Shown: positions 22,996 through 38,049 of the stretch, piece after piece
Position numbering within the stretch: position 1 is the stretch's first letter
Layout of the letters: the number at the start of each line of letters is the position of its first letter
DNA from: Osmia lignaria lignaria
Taxonomy: Eukaryota; Arthropoda; Insecta; Hymenoptera; Megachilidae
Reading direction: 5' to 3'
Length of the DNA: 64,000 nucleotides
NCBI RefSeq assembly: GCF_051020975.1
Contig: NC_135034.1
Coordinates: 1,922,001-1,986,000 of the forward strand
Made by a program: the position numbers and the translations under genes
The notes under the pieces: generated by a model
Seen by the model: only the letters and a program-made list of their open reading frames with translations
Database searches by the model: none
What the model was told of the DNA's origin: nothing

Positions 22996-23736
22996 TGTTA
23001 CGTGGCCGACGGCTTGGCAGCGCGCGTGGCTATCAGAGGCTTTCTGATTGGCGGCCGCGTAACTTATTTTATTATCAATACAACCCGAGCGGTAAGATTG
23101 TATTGTGGTAGGAACTGTCACAAGGTTTCACTGGGTTTAAAGGAGAATGCTAATGTGGGTTTGACACAGCAATGTATATATTCTACAATCTTGGTCTATT
23201 ACAGATGTTGTTGTCGCGAATATAGGTGTATAATGTGATATATTACCTATTTCCACTATGCTCGGTGTTCACGCACTGGCAATGCGGGGGTGTTGTGTGT
23301 GGTTGATTGTAATGCCAAATAGAAACACGACTCGCGGATTCTATAAGGTGAATGTTGCTCGAAGGGGACTTCAACCCGATCTCACTAATAGTAACCAACT
23401 CACTACCGTACACGTCGTGCTCGACACGAGATGAACTCTGGTACTGCCCCCGATCGTTGGTACGAACGGGTTTATATACTAATTAAGAAGGGTGGTCTGG
23501 TTACTATTCGAGTGATCAGGCTGGGTCCACCTGCCTCTGCGACAGTTTAGAGTGGTTGCATCTGCTATTTGATTACGGCGGACCCATTGCTTTCCCAAGT
23601 GTTTGGTTCTGCTATCGGTGGGCCTTCTGTTTATTACGAGAGTAAATGGTCGGTTTGCCCGAGAGTTTTCCTTTCCAGATGTTTAAGCTTATTTGAAAGG
23701 AGACACGTTTGATAAAAACGGTCTGTCTACGTGACA
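22996..23736 (-). repeat. 5' LTR
   Basis: 741 bp, offset 8269 from the 3' LTR with a single difference (23625). It precedes the primer-binding site and gag in the element's direction, so it is the promoter LTR of this copy. The open frame running from it into the satellite (23612-23881) is accidental. Confidence 0.97.
23471..23478 (-). promoter_or_regulatory. TATA box in the 5' LTR
   Basis: On the minus strand the LTR reads GTATATAAACCCG. About 33 bases downstream is GCAGTACC, a CAGT initiator-like motif at about 23443-23446. The spacing fits an RNA polymerase II start, giving the U3/R boundary. The copy in the 3' LTR is at 15202-15209. Confidence 0.6.
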
Positions 23737-23740
23737 TCAT
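23737..23740. repeat. Target-site duplication TCAT (right)
   Basis: Second copy of the 4-bp duplication, at the first satellite bases after the element. Confidence 0.93.
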
Positions 23741-26700
23741 TATTACTACATCTACATTAGATATAAAGTAATATACTGATCCCTGCCCACGGTTCAATGT
23801 ACCCATATTTAATAATAATATCATTAGTACTATATCCACATCATATATAATGTAATATACTGATTCCTTCCCACAGATCAATGTACATTAACAACAACAT
23901 CATTCATGCTATAGCTAAATTGGATATAATGTAATATACTGATCCCTGCCCACAGATCAATGTACCTACATTTAATAACAATATCATTAGTACTATATCT
24001 ACATTAGATATAATGTAATATACTGATCCCTGCCCACAGATCAATGTACCTACATTTAGTAACAATATCATTATTACTATATCTACATTAGATATAATGT
24101 AATATACTGATCCCTTCCCACAGATCAAGGTGCCTACATTTAGTAACAATATCATTATTACTATATCTTCATTAGATATAATGTAATATACTAATCCCTG
24201 CCCACAGATCAATGTATATTTAGTAGCGATATCATTATTACTATATCTACATTGGATATAATGTAATATACTGAACCCTCCCCACAGATCAATGTACCTC
24301 CATTTAACAACAATATCATTAGTACTACGTCCACATTGCATATAATGTAATATACTGATTCCTTGCCACAGATCAGTGTACATTTAATAACAACATCATT
24401 CATTACATATCTATTTTGGGTACAATGTAATATAGTGATTACATCCCACAGATCAATGTACATGTAATATCGATATCATTATTACTATATCTACATTAGA
24501 TATAATGTAATATACTGATCCCTGCCCATAGTTCAATGTACCTATATTTAATAACAATATCATTAGTACTATATCCACATCACATATAATGTAATATACT
24601 GATCCCTTCCCACAGATCAATGTACATTTAGTAACACCATCATTCATACTATATCTACACTAGGTATAATGTAACATAGTGATTACATCCCACAGATCAA
24701 TGTACAATTAATAACAACATCATTCATACTATAACTACATTGGATATAATGTAATATACTGATCCCTCCCCACAGATCAATGTACATTTTATAACAACAT
24801 CATTCATACTATATCTACATTGGATATAATGTAATATACTGATCCCTTCCCATACGTCAATGTACATATAATAGCAAAATCGTTATTACTATATCTACAT
24901 TAGGTATAATGTAATATACTGATCCCTGCTCACAGATCAATGTACCTATATTTAATAACAATATCCTTAGTACTATATCCACATTACACATAATGTAATA
25001 TACTGATTCCTTCCCACAGATCAATGTACACTTAATAACAACAGCATTCATACTATATCAACACTAGGTATAATGTAATATAGTGATTACATCCCACAGA
25101 TCAAGGTACATTCAATATCGATATCATTATTACTATATCTACATTAGATAAAATGTAATATACTGATCCCTTCCCACAGATCAAGGTGCCTACATTTAGT
25201 AACAATATCATTATTACTATATCTACATTAGATATAATGTAATATACTGATCCCTGCCCACCGGTCAATGTACATTTAATAACAACATCGATCATACTAT
25301 ATCCACATTAGGTATAATGTAATATAGTGATTACGTCTCACAGATCAATGTACCTACATTTAATAACAATATCCTTAGTACTATATCCACATTACACATA
25401 ATGTAATATACTGATTCCTTCCCACAGATCAATGTACATTTAACAACAACATCATTCATACTATATCTACAATGGATATAATGTAATATACTGATCCCTG
25501 CCCATAGTTCAATGTACCTATATTTAATAACAATATCATTAGTACTATATCCACATCACATATAATGTAATATACTGATCCCTTCCCACAGATCAATGTA
25601 CATTTAGTAACACCATCATTCATACTATATCTACACTGGATATAATACAATATACGGATTCCTCCCCACAGATCAATGTACATTTAATAACAACATCATT
25701 CATACTATATCTGCATTGGATATAATGTAATATACTGGTCCCTGCCCACCGGTCAATGTACATTTAATAACAACATCGTTCATACTATATCCACATTAGG
25801 TATAATGTAACATAGTGATTACGTCCCACAGATCAATGTACCTACATTTAATAACAATATCCGTAGTACTATATCCACATTACACATAATGTAATATACT
25901 GATTCCTTCCCACAGATCAATGTACATTGAACAACAACATCATTCATACTATATCTACAATGGATATAATGTAATATACTGATCCCTTCCCACAGATCAA
26001 TGTACCTACATTTAATAACAATATCCTTAGTACTGTATCCACATTACACATAATGTAATATACTGATTCCTTCCCACAGATCAGTGTACATTTAATAACA
26101 ACATTATTCATACTATATCTACACTAGGGATAATGTAACATAGTGATTACATCCCGCAGATCAATGTACACTTAATAACAACATCATTCATACTATATCT
26201 GCATTGGATATAACGTAATATACTGATCCCTTCCCACAGGTCAATGTACATACAATAGCAAAATCGTTATTACTATATCCACATTAGGTATAATGTAATG
26301 TATTTACTACATCCAACAGATCATTGTACATTTAATAACATCATTCATGCTATAGCTAAATTGGATATAATGTAATATACTCACCCCTTCCCACAGATCA
26401 AGGTACCTACATTTAATAACAATATCATTATTACTACATCTACATTAGATATAAAGTAATATACTGATCCCTGCCCACGGTTCAATGTACCCATATTTAA
26501 TAATAATATCATTAGTACTATATCCACATCATATATAATGTAATATACTGATTCCTTCCCACAGATCAATGTACATTAACAACAACATCATTCATGCTAT
26601 AGCTAAATTGGATATAATGTAATATACTGATCCCTGCCCACAGATCAATGTACCTACGTTTAATAACAATATCATTAGTACTATATCTACATTAGATATA

Positions 26701-27456
26701 ATGTAATATACTGATCCCTGCCCACAGATCAATGTACCTACATTTAGTAACAATATCATTATTACTATATCTACATTAGATATAATGTAATATACTGATC
26801 CCTGCCCACCGGTCAATGTACATTTAATAACAACATCGTTCATACTATATCCACATTAGGTATAATGTAATATAGTGATTACGTCCCACAGATCAATGTA
26901 CCTACATTTAGTAACAATATCCTTAGTACTATATCCACATTACACATAATGTAATATACTGATTCCTTCCCACAGATCAATGTACATTTAACAACAACAT
27001 CATTCGTACTATATCTACACGAGGTATAATGTAATATAGTGATTACATCCCACAGATCAAGGTACATTTAATAACAACATCATTCATACTATATCTACAT
27101 TGGATATAATGTATTATACTGATCCCTTCCCACAGATCAAGGTGCCTACATTTAGTAACAATATCATTATTACTATATCTTCATTAGATATAATGTAATA
27201 TACTGAACCCTCCCCACAGATCAATGTACCTCCATTTAACAACAATATCATTAGTACTACGTCCACATTGCATATAATGTAATATACTGATTCCTTGCCA
27301 CAGATCAGTGTACATTTAATAACAACATCATTCATTACATATCTATTTTGGGTACAATGTAATATAGTGATTACATCCCACAGATCAATGTACATGTAAT
27401 ATCGATATCATTATTACTATATCTACATTAGATATAATGTAATATACTGATCCCTG
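23737..27456. repeat. Satellite block, copy 1 of the 9674-bp-offset pair
   Basis: Matches 33411-37130 at a constant offset of 9674 bp. The offset then becomes 10078 after a 404-bp (five-monomer) difference, and the match continues to about 28000. The block begins at the retrotransposon edge, so 33400-33411 shows an unoccupied version of the same site. Confidence 0.88.
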
Positions 27457-28020
27457 CTCACAGATCAATGTACCTATATTTAATAACAATATCCTTAGTA
27501 CTATATCCACATTACACATAATGTAATATACTGATTCCTTCCCACAGATCAATGTACATTTAATAACAACAGCATTCATACTATATCAACACTAGGTATA
27601 ATGTAATATAGTGATTACATCCCACAGATCAAGGTACATTCAATATCGATATCATTATTACTATATCTACATTAGATAAAATGTAATATACTGATCCCTT
27701 CCCACAGATCAAGGTGCCTACATTTAGTAACAATATCATTATTACTATATCTACATTAGATATAATGTAATATACTGATCCCTGCCCACCGGTCAATGTA
27801 CATTTAATAACAACATCGATCATACTATATCCACATTAGGTATAATGTAATATAGTGATTACGTCTCACAGATCAATGTACCTACATTTAATAACAATAT
27901 CCTTAGTACTATATCCACATTACACATAATGTAATATACTGATTCCTTCCCACAGATCAATGTACATTTAACAACAACATCATTCATACTATATCTACAA
28001 TGGATATAATGTAATATACT

Positions 28021-30533
28021 GATCCCTTCCCACAGATCAAGGTGCCTACATTTAGTAACAATATCATTATTACTATATCTACATTAGATATAATGTAATA
28101 TACTGATCCCTGCCCACCGGTCAATGTACATTTAATAACAACATCGATCATACTATATCCACATTAGGTATAATGTAATATAGTGATTACGTCTCACAGA
28201 TCAATGTACCTACATTTAATAACAATATCCTTAGTACTATATCCACATTACACATAATGTAATATACTGATTCCTTCCCACAGATCAATGTACATTTAAC
28301 AACAACATCATTCATACTATATCTACAATGGATATAATGTAATATACTGATCCCTGCCCATAGTTCAATGTACCTATATTTAATAACAATATCATTAGTA
28401 CTATATCCACATCACATATAATGTAATATACTGATTCCTTCTCACAGATCAATGTACATTTAATAACAACATTATTCATACTATATCTACACTAGGTAGA
28501 ATGTAACATAGTGATTACATCCCACAGATCAATGTGCACTTAAAAACAACATCATTCATACTATAACTACATTGGATATCATGTAATATACTGATCCCTT
28601 CCCACAGATCAAGGTATCTACATTTAATAAGAATATCATTATTACTATATCTACACTAGATATAATGCAATATACGGATTCCTTCCCACAGATCAATGTA
28701 CATTTAATAACAACATCATTCATACTATATCTGCATTGGATATAACGTAATATACTGATCCCTTCCCACAGGTCAATGTACATACAATAGCAAAATCGTT
28801 ATTACTATATCCACATTAGGTATAATGTAATGTATTTACTACATCCAACAGATCATTGTACATTTAATAACATCATTCATGCTATAGCTAAATTGGATAT
28901 AATGTAATATACTCACCCCTTCCCACAGATCAAGGTACCTACATTTAATAACAATATCATTATTACTATATCTACATTAGATATAATGTAATATACTGAT
29001 CCCTGCCCACCGGTCAATGTACATTTAATAACAACATCGTTCATACTATATCCACATTAGGTATAATGTAATATAGTGATTACGTCCCACAGATCAATGT
29101 ACCTACATTTAGTAACAATATCCTTAGTACTATATCCACATTACACATAATGTAATATACTGATTCCTTCCCACAGATCAATGTACATTTAACAACAACA
29201 TCATTCGTACTATATCTACACGAGGTATAATGTAATATAGTGATTACATCCCCCAGATCAATGTACATATAACAACAACATCATTCATACTATATCTACA
29301 TTGGATATAATGTAATATACTGATCCCTTCCCAAAGGTCAATGTACATATAATAGCATAATCGTTATTACTATATCTACATTAGGTATAATGTAATGTAT
29401 TAACTACATCCTACAGATCAGTGTACATTTAATAACAACATCATTCATTACATATCTATTTTGGGTACAATGTAATATAGTGATTACATCCCACAGATCA
29501 ATGTACATGTAATATCGATATCATTATTACTATATCTACATTAGATATAATGTAATATACTGATCCCTGCCCATAGTTCAATGTACCTATATTTAATAAC
29601 AATATCATTAGTACTATATCCACATCACATATAATGTAATATACTGATCCCTTCCCACAGATCAATGTACATTTAGTAACACCATCATTCATACTATATC
29701 TACACTGGATATAATACAATATACGGATTCCTCCCCACAGATCAATGTACATTTTATAACAACATCATTCATACTATATCTACATTGGATATAATGTAAT
29801 ATACTGATCCCTTCCCACAGATCAATGTACCTACATTTAATAACAATATCCTTAGTACTATATCCACATTACACATAATGTAATATACTGATTCCTTCCC
29901 ACAGATCAATGTACATTTAATAACAACAGCATTCATACTATATCAACACTAGGTATAATGTAATATAGTGATTACATCCCACAGATCAAGGTACATTCAA
30001 TATCGATATCATTATTACTGTATCTACATTAGATAAAATGTAGTATACTGATTCCTTCCCACAGATCAATGTACATTTAACAACAACATCATTCATACTA
30101 TATCTACATTGGATATAATGTAATATACTGATCCCTTCCCACAGATCAATGTACCTACATTTAATAACAATATCCTTAGTACTATATCCACATTACACAT
30201 AATGTAATATACTGATTCCTTCCCACAGAACAATGTACATTTAATAACACCATCATTCATACTATATCTACACGAGGTATAATGTAATATAGTGATTACA
30301 TCCCACAGATCAATGTACATTTAATAACAACATTATTCATACTATATCTACACTAGGTATAATGTAACATAGTGATTACATCCCACAGATCAATGTACAC
30401 TTAAAAACAACATCATTCATACTATAACTACATTGGATATAATGTAATATACTGATTCCTTCCCACAGATCAATGTACATTTAACAACAACATCATTCAT
30501 ACTATATCTACAATGGATATAATGTAATATACT
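28021..30533. repeat. 2513-bp satellite unit, copy 1
   Basis: Tandem with 30534 onwards. The offset is 2513 up to about 29817 and 2593 after an extra 80-bp monomer in the second copy. Shared rare variants include GAATATCATT (TAAGAATATC), GGATATCATG and TTTTGGGTACAATG. Confidence 0.88.
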
Positions 30534-33020
30534 GATCCCTTCCCACAGATCAAGGTGCCTACATTTAGTAACAATATCATTATTACTATATCTACATTAG
30601 ATATAATGTAATATACTGATCCCTGCCCACCGGTCAATGTACATTTAATAACAACATCGATCATACTATATCCACATTAGGTATAATGTAATATAGTGAT
30701 TACGTCTCACAGATCAATGTACCTACATTTAATAACAATATCCTTAGTACTATATCCACATTACACATAATGTAATATACTGATTCCTTCCCACAGATCA
30801 ATGTACATTTAACAACAACATCATTCATACTATATCTACAATGGATATAATGTAATATACTGATCCCTGCCCATAGTTCAATGTACCTATATTTAATAAC
30901 AATATCATTAGTACTATATCCACATCACATATAATGTAATATACTGATTCCTTCTCACAGATCAATGTACATTTAATAACAACATTATTCATACTATATC
31001 TACACTAGGTAGAATGTAACATAGTGATTACATCCCACAGATCAATGTGCACTTAAAAACAACATCATTCATACTATAACTACATTGGATATCATGTAAT
31101 ATACTGATCCCTTCCCACAGATCAAGGTATCTACATTTAATAAGAATATCATTATTACTATATCTACACTAGATATAATGCAATATACGGATTCCTTCCC
31201 ACAGATCAATGTACATTTAATAACAACATCATTCATACTATATCTGCATTGGATATAACGTAATATACTGATCCCTTCCCACAGGTCAATGTACATACAA
31301 TAGCAAAATCGTTATTACTATATCCACATTAGGTATAATGTAATGTATTTACTACATCCAACAGATCATTGTACATTTAATAACATCATTCATGCTATAG
31401 CTAAATTGGATATAATGTAATATACTCACCCCTTCCCACAGATCAAGGTACCTACATTTAATAACAATATCATTATTACTATATCTACATTAGATATAAT
31501 GTAATATACTGATCCCTGCCCACCGGTCAATGTACATTTAATAACAACATCGTTCATACTATATCCACATTAGGTATAATGTAATATAGTGATTACGTCC
31601 CACAGATCAATGTACCTACATTTAGTAACAATATCCTTAGTACTATATCCACATTACACATAATGTAATATACTGATTCCTTCCCACAGATCAATGTACA
31701 TTTAACAACAACATCATTCGTACTATATCTACACGAGGTATAATGTAATATAGTGATTACATCCCCCAGATCAATGTACATATAACAACAACATCATTCA
31801 TACTATATCTACATTGGATATAATGTAATATACTGATCCCTTCCCAAAGGTCAATGTACATATAATAGCATAATCGTTATTACTATATCTACATTAGGTA
31901 TAATGTAATGTATTAACTACATCCTACAGATCAGTGTACATTTAATAACAACATCATTCATTACATATCTATTTTGGGTACAATGTAATATAGTGATTAC
32001 ATCCCACAGATCAATGTACATGTAATATCGATATCATTATTACTATATCTACATTAGATATAATGTAATATACTGATCCCTGCCCATAGTTCAATGTACC
32101 TATATTTAATAACAATATCATTAGTACTATATCCACATCACATATAATGTAATATACTGATCCCTTCCCACAGATCAATGTACATTTAGTAACACCATCA
32201 TTCATACTATATCTACACTGGATATAATACAATATACGGATTGCTCCCCACAGATCAATGTACATTTTATAACAACATCATTCATACTATATCTACATTG
32301 GATATAATGTAATATACTGATCCCTTCCCATACGTCAATGTACATATAATAGCAAAGTCGTTATTACTATATCTACATTAGGTATAATGTAATATACTGA
32401 TCCCTGCTCACAGATCAATGTACCTATATTTAATAACAATATCCTTAGTACTATATCCACATTACACATAATGTAATATACTGATTCCTTCCCACAGATC
32501 AATGTACATTTAATAACAACAGCATTCATACTATATCAACACTAGGTATAATGTAATATAGTGATTACATCCCACAGATCAAGGTACATTCAATATCGAT
32601 ATCATTATTACTGTATCTACATTAGATAAAATGTAGTATACTGATTCCTTCCCACAGATCAATGTACATTTAACAACAACATCATTCATACTATATCTAC
32701 ATTGGATATAATGTAATATACTGATCCCTTCCCACAGATCAATGTACCTACATTTAATAACAATATCCTTAGTACTATATCCACATTACACATAATGTAA
32801 TATACTGATTCCTTCCCACAGAACAATGTACATTTAATAACACCATCATTCATACTATATCTACACGAGGTATAATGTAATATAGTGATTACATCCCACA
32901 GATCAATGTACATTTAATAACAACATTATTCATACTATATCTACACTAGGTATAATGTAACATAGTGATTACATCCCACAGATCAATGTACACTTAAAAA
33001 CAACATCATTCATACTATAA
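30534..33020. repeat. 2513-bp satellite unit, copy 2
   Basis: Second tandem copy of the unit at 28021, longer by one 80-bp monomer after position 32331. Confidence 0.85.
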
Positions 33021-33410
33021 CTACATTGGATATAATGTAATATACTGATCCCTTCCCACAGATCAAGGTATCTACATTTAATAACAACATCATTATTACT
33101 ATATCTACACTAGATATAATGCAATATACGGATTCCTTCCCACAGATCAATGTACATTTAATAACAACATCATTCATACTATATCTGCATTGGATATAAT
33201 GTAATATACTGATCCCTTCCCACAGGTCAATGTACATACAATAGCAAAATCGTTATTACTATATCTACATTAGGTATAATGTAATTTATTTACTACGTCC
33301 TACAGATCATTGTACATTTAATAAGATCATTCATGCTATAGCTAAATTGGATATAATGTAATATACTCACCCCTTCCCACAGATCAAGGTACCTACATTT
33401 AATAACAATA

Positions 33411-36400
33411 TCATTATTACTACATCTACATTAGATATAAAGTAATATACTGATCCCTGCCCACGGTTCAATGTACCCATATTTAATAATAATATCATTA
33501 GTACTATATCCACATCATATATAATGTAATATACTGATTCCTTCCCACAGATCAATGTACATTAACAACAACATCATTCATGCTATAGCTAAATTGGATA
33601 TAATGTAATATACTGATCCCTGCCCACAGATCAATGTACCTACATTTAATAACAATATCATTAGTACTATATCTACATTAGATATAATGTAATATACTGA
33701 TCCCTGCCCACAGATCAATGTACCTACATTTAGTAACAATATCATTATTACTATATCTACATTAGATATAATGTAATATACTGATCCCTTCCCACAGATC
33801 AAGGTGCCTACATTTAGTAACAATATCATTATTACTATATCTTCATTAGATATAATGTAATATACTAATCCCTGCCCACAGATCAATGTATATTTAGTAG
33901 CGATATCATTATTACTATATCTACATTGGATATAATGTAATATACTGAACCCTCCCCACAGATCAATGTACCTGCATTTAACAACAATATCATTAGTACT
34001 ACGTCCACATTGCATATAATGTAATATACTGATTCCTTGCCACAGATCAGTGTACATTTAATAACAACATCATTCATTACATATCTATTTTGGGTACAAT
34101 GTAATATAGTGATTACATCCCACAGATCAATGTACATGTAATATCGATATCATTATTACGATATCTACATTAGATATAATGTAATATACTGATCCCTGCC
34201 CATAGTTCAATGTACCTATATTTAATAACAATATCATTAGTACTATATCCACATCACATATAATGTAATATACTGATCCCTTCCCACAGATCAATGTACA
34301 TTTAGTAACACCATCATTCATACTATATCTACACTAGGTATAATGTAACATAGTGATTACATCCCACAGATCAATGTACATTTAATAACAACATCATTCA
34401 TACTATAACTACATTGGATATAATGTAATATACTGATCCCTCCCCACAGATCAATGTACATTTTATAACAACATCATTCATACTATATCTACATTGGATA
34501 TAATGTAATATACTGATCCCTTCCCATACGTCAATGTACATATAATAGCAAAATCGTTATTACTATATCTACATTAGGTATAATGTAATATACTGATCCC
34601 TGCTCACAGATCAATGTACCTATATTTAATAACAATATCCTTAGTACTATATCCACATTACACATAATGTAATATACTGATTCCTTCCCACAGATCAATG
34701 TACATTTAATAACAACAGCATTCATATTATATCAACACTAGGTATAATGTAATATAGTGATTACATCCCACAGATCAAGGTACATTCAATATCGATATCA
34801 TTATTACTATATCTACATTAGATAAAATGTAATATACTGATCCCTTCCCACAGATCAAGGTGCCTACATTTAGTAACAATATCATTATTACTATATCTAC
34901 ATTAGATATAATGTAATATACTGATCCCTGCCCACCGGTCAATGTACATTTAATAACAACATCGATCATACTATATCCACATTAGGTATAATGTAATATA
35001 GTGATTACGTCTCACAGATCAATGTACCTACATTTAATAACAATATCCTTAGTACTATATCCACATTACACATAATGTAATATACTGATTCCTTCCCACA
35101 GATCAATGTACATTTAACAACAACATCATTCATACTATATCTACAATGGATATAATGTAATATACTGATCCCTGCCCATAGTTCAATGTACCTATATTTA
35201 ATAACAATATCATTAGTACTATATCCACATCACATATAATGTAATATACTGATCCCTTCCCACAGATCAATGTACATTTAGTAACACCATCATTCATACT
35301 ATATCTACACTGGATATAATACAATATACGGATTCCTCGCCACAGATCAATGTACATTTAATAACAACATCATTCATACTATATCTGCATTGGATATAAT
35401 GTAATATACTGGTCCCTGCCCACCGGTCAATGTACATTTAATAACAACATCGTTCATACTATATCCACATTAGGTATAATGTAACATAGTGATTACGTCC
35501 CACAGATCAATGTACCTACATTTAATAACAATATCCGTAGTACTATATCCACATTACACATAATGTAATATACTGATTCCTTCCCACAGATCAATGTACA
35601 TTGAACAACAACATCATTCATACTATATCTACAATGGATATAATGTAATATACTGATCCCTTCCCACAGATCAATGTACCTACATTTAATAACAATATCC
35701 TTAGTACTGTATCCACATTACACATAATGTAATATACTGATTCCTTCCCACAGATCAATGTACATTTAATAACAACATTATTCATACTATATCTACACTA
35801 GGGATAATGTAACATAGTGATTACATCCCGCAGATCAATGTACACTTAATAACAACATCATTCATACTATATCTGCATTGGATATAACGTAATATACTGA
35901 TCCCTTCCCACAGGTCAATGTACATACAATAGCAAAATCGTTATTACTATATCCACATTAGGTATAATGTAATGTATTTACTACATCCAACAGATCATTG
36001 TACATTTAATAACATCATTCATGCTATAGCTAAATTGGATATAATGTAATATACTCACCCCTTCCCACAGATCAAGGTACCTACATTTAATAACAATATC
36101 ATTATTACTACATCTACATTAGATATAAAGTAATATACTGATCCCTGCCCACGGTTCAATGTACCCATATTTAATAATAATATCATTAGTACTATATCCA
36201 CATCATATATAATGTAATATACTGATTCCTTCCCACAGATCAATGTACATTAACAACAACATCATTCATGCTATAGCTAAATTGGATATAATGTAATATA
36301 CTGATCCCTGCCCACAGATCAATGTACCTACGTTTAATAACAATATCATTAGTACTATATCTACATTAGATATAATGTAATATACTGATCCCTGCCCACA

Positions 36401-37130
36401 GATCAATGTACCTACATTTAGTAACAATATCATTATTACTATATCTACATTAGATATAATGTAATATACTGATCCCTGCCCACCGGTCAATGTACATTTA
36501 ATAACAACATCGTTCATACTATATCCACATTAGGTATAATGTAATATAGTGATTACGTCCCACAGATCAATGTACCTACATTTAGTAACAATATCCTTAG
36601 TACTATATCCACATTACACATAATGTAATATACTGATTCCTTCCCACAGATCAATGTACATTTAACAACAACATCATTCGTACTATATCTACACGAGGTA
36701 TAATGTAATATAGTGATTACATCCCACAGATCAAGGTACATTTAATAACAACATCATTCATACTATATCTACATTGGATATAATGTATTATACTGATCCC
36801 TTCCCACAGATCAAGGTGCCTACATTTAGTAACAATATCATTATTACTATATCTTCATTAGATATAATGTAATATACTGAACCCTCCCCACAGATCAATG
36901 TACCTCCATTTAACAACAATATCATTAGTACTACGTCCACATTGCATATAATGTAATATACTGATTCCTTGCCACAGATCAGTGTACATTTAATAACAAC
37001 ATCATTCATTACATATCTATTTTGGGTACAATGTAATATAGTGATTACATCCCACAGATCAATGTACATGTAATATCGATATCATTATTACTATATCTAC
37101 ATTAGATATAATGTAATATACTGATCCCTG
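33411..37130. repeat. Satellite block, copy 2 of the 9674-bp-offset pair
   Basis: Duplicate of 23737-27456 with only scattered single-base changes. Here the AATATCATTATTACTAC target sequence is uninterrupted. Confidence 0.88.
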
Positions 37131-38049
37131 CCCATAGTTCAATGTACCTATATTTAATAACAATATCATTAGTACTATATCCACATCACATATAATGTAA
37201 TATACTGATCCCTTCCCACAGATCAATGTACATTTAGTAACACCATCATTCATACTATATCTACACCAGGTATAATGTAACATAGTGATTACATCCCACA
37301 GATCAATGTACATTTAATAACAACATCATTCATACTATAACTACATTGGATATAATGTAATATACTGATCCCTCCCCACAGATCAATGTACATTTTATAA
37401 CAACATCATTCATACTATATCTACATTGGATATAATGTAATATACTGATCCCTTCCCATATGTCAATGTACATATAATAGCAAAATCGTTATTACTATAT
37501 CTACATTAGGTATAATGTAATATACTGATCCCTGCTCACAGATCAATGTACCTATATTTAATAACAATATCCTTAGTACTATATCCACATTACACATAAT
37601 GTAATATACTGATTCCTTCCCACAGATCAATGTACATTTAATAACAACAGCATTCATACTATATCAACACTAGGTATAATGTAATATAGTGATTACATCC
37701 CACAGATCAAGGTACATTCAATATCGATATCATTATTACTATATCTACATTAGATAAAATGTAATATACTGATCCCTTCCCACAGATCAAGGTGCCTACA
37801 TTTAGTAACAATATCATTATTACTATATCTACATTAGATATAATGTAATATACTGATCCCTGCCCACCGGTCAATGTACATTTAATAACAACATCGATCA
37901 TACTATATCCACATTAGGTATAATGTAATATAGTGATTACGTCTCACAGATCAATGTACCTACATTTAATAACAATATCCTTAGTACTATATCCACATTA
38001 CACATAATGTAATATACTGATTCCTTCCCACAGATCAATGTACATTTAA

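Larger units (their letters stand above)
14727..23736 (-). mobile_element. Complete Ty3/gypsy LTR retrotransposon with a Tudor ORF
   Basis: A 9010-bp element on the minus strand bounded by 741-bp LTRs and a 4-bp TCAT duplication. Order in its own direction: 5' LTR, primer-binding site, leader, gag, -1 frameshift signal, pol, short env-like frame, extended-Tudor frame, CxxC module, polypurine tract, 3' LTR. Gag, protease, RT, RNase H and integrase frames are intact with their catalytic residues (protease DGG rather than DTG), and the LTRs differ at one position, so the element looks recently active. Env is short, and the Tudor/CxxC pair has no counterpart in the classical gypsy, ZAM or 17.6 plan known to me. 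The host satellite is restored exactly when one TCAT and the element are removed. Confidence 0.97.

Noticed and set aside
23612..23881. 89-codon frame crossing from the 5' LTR into satellite
   Set aside because: Accidental fusion across the insertion boundary.
23904..34057. 159-codon frames at 23904-24383 and 33578-34057
   Set aside because: Longest of the satellite frames, but they arise from runs of consecutive 84-bp monomers and are copies of each other through the 9674-bp duplication.
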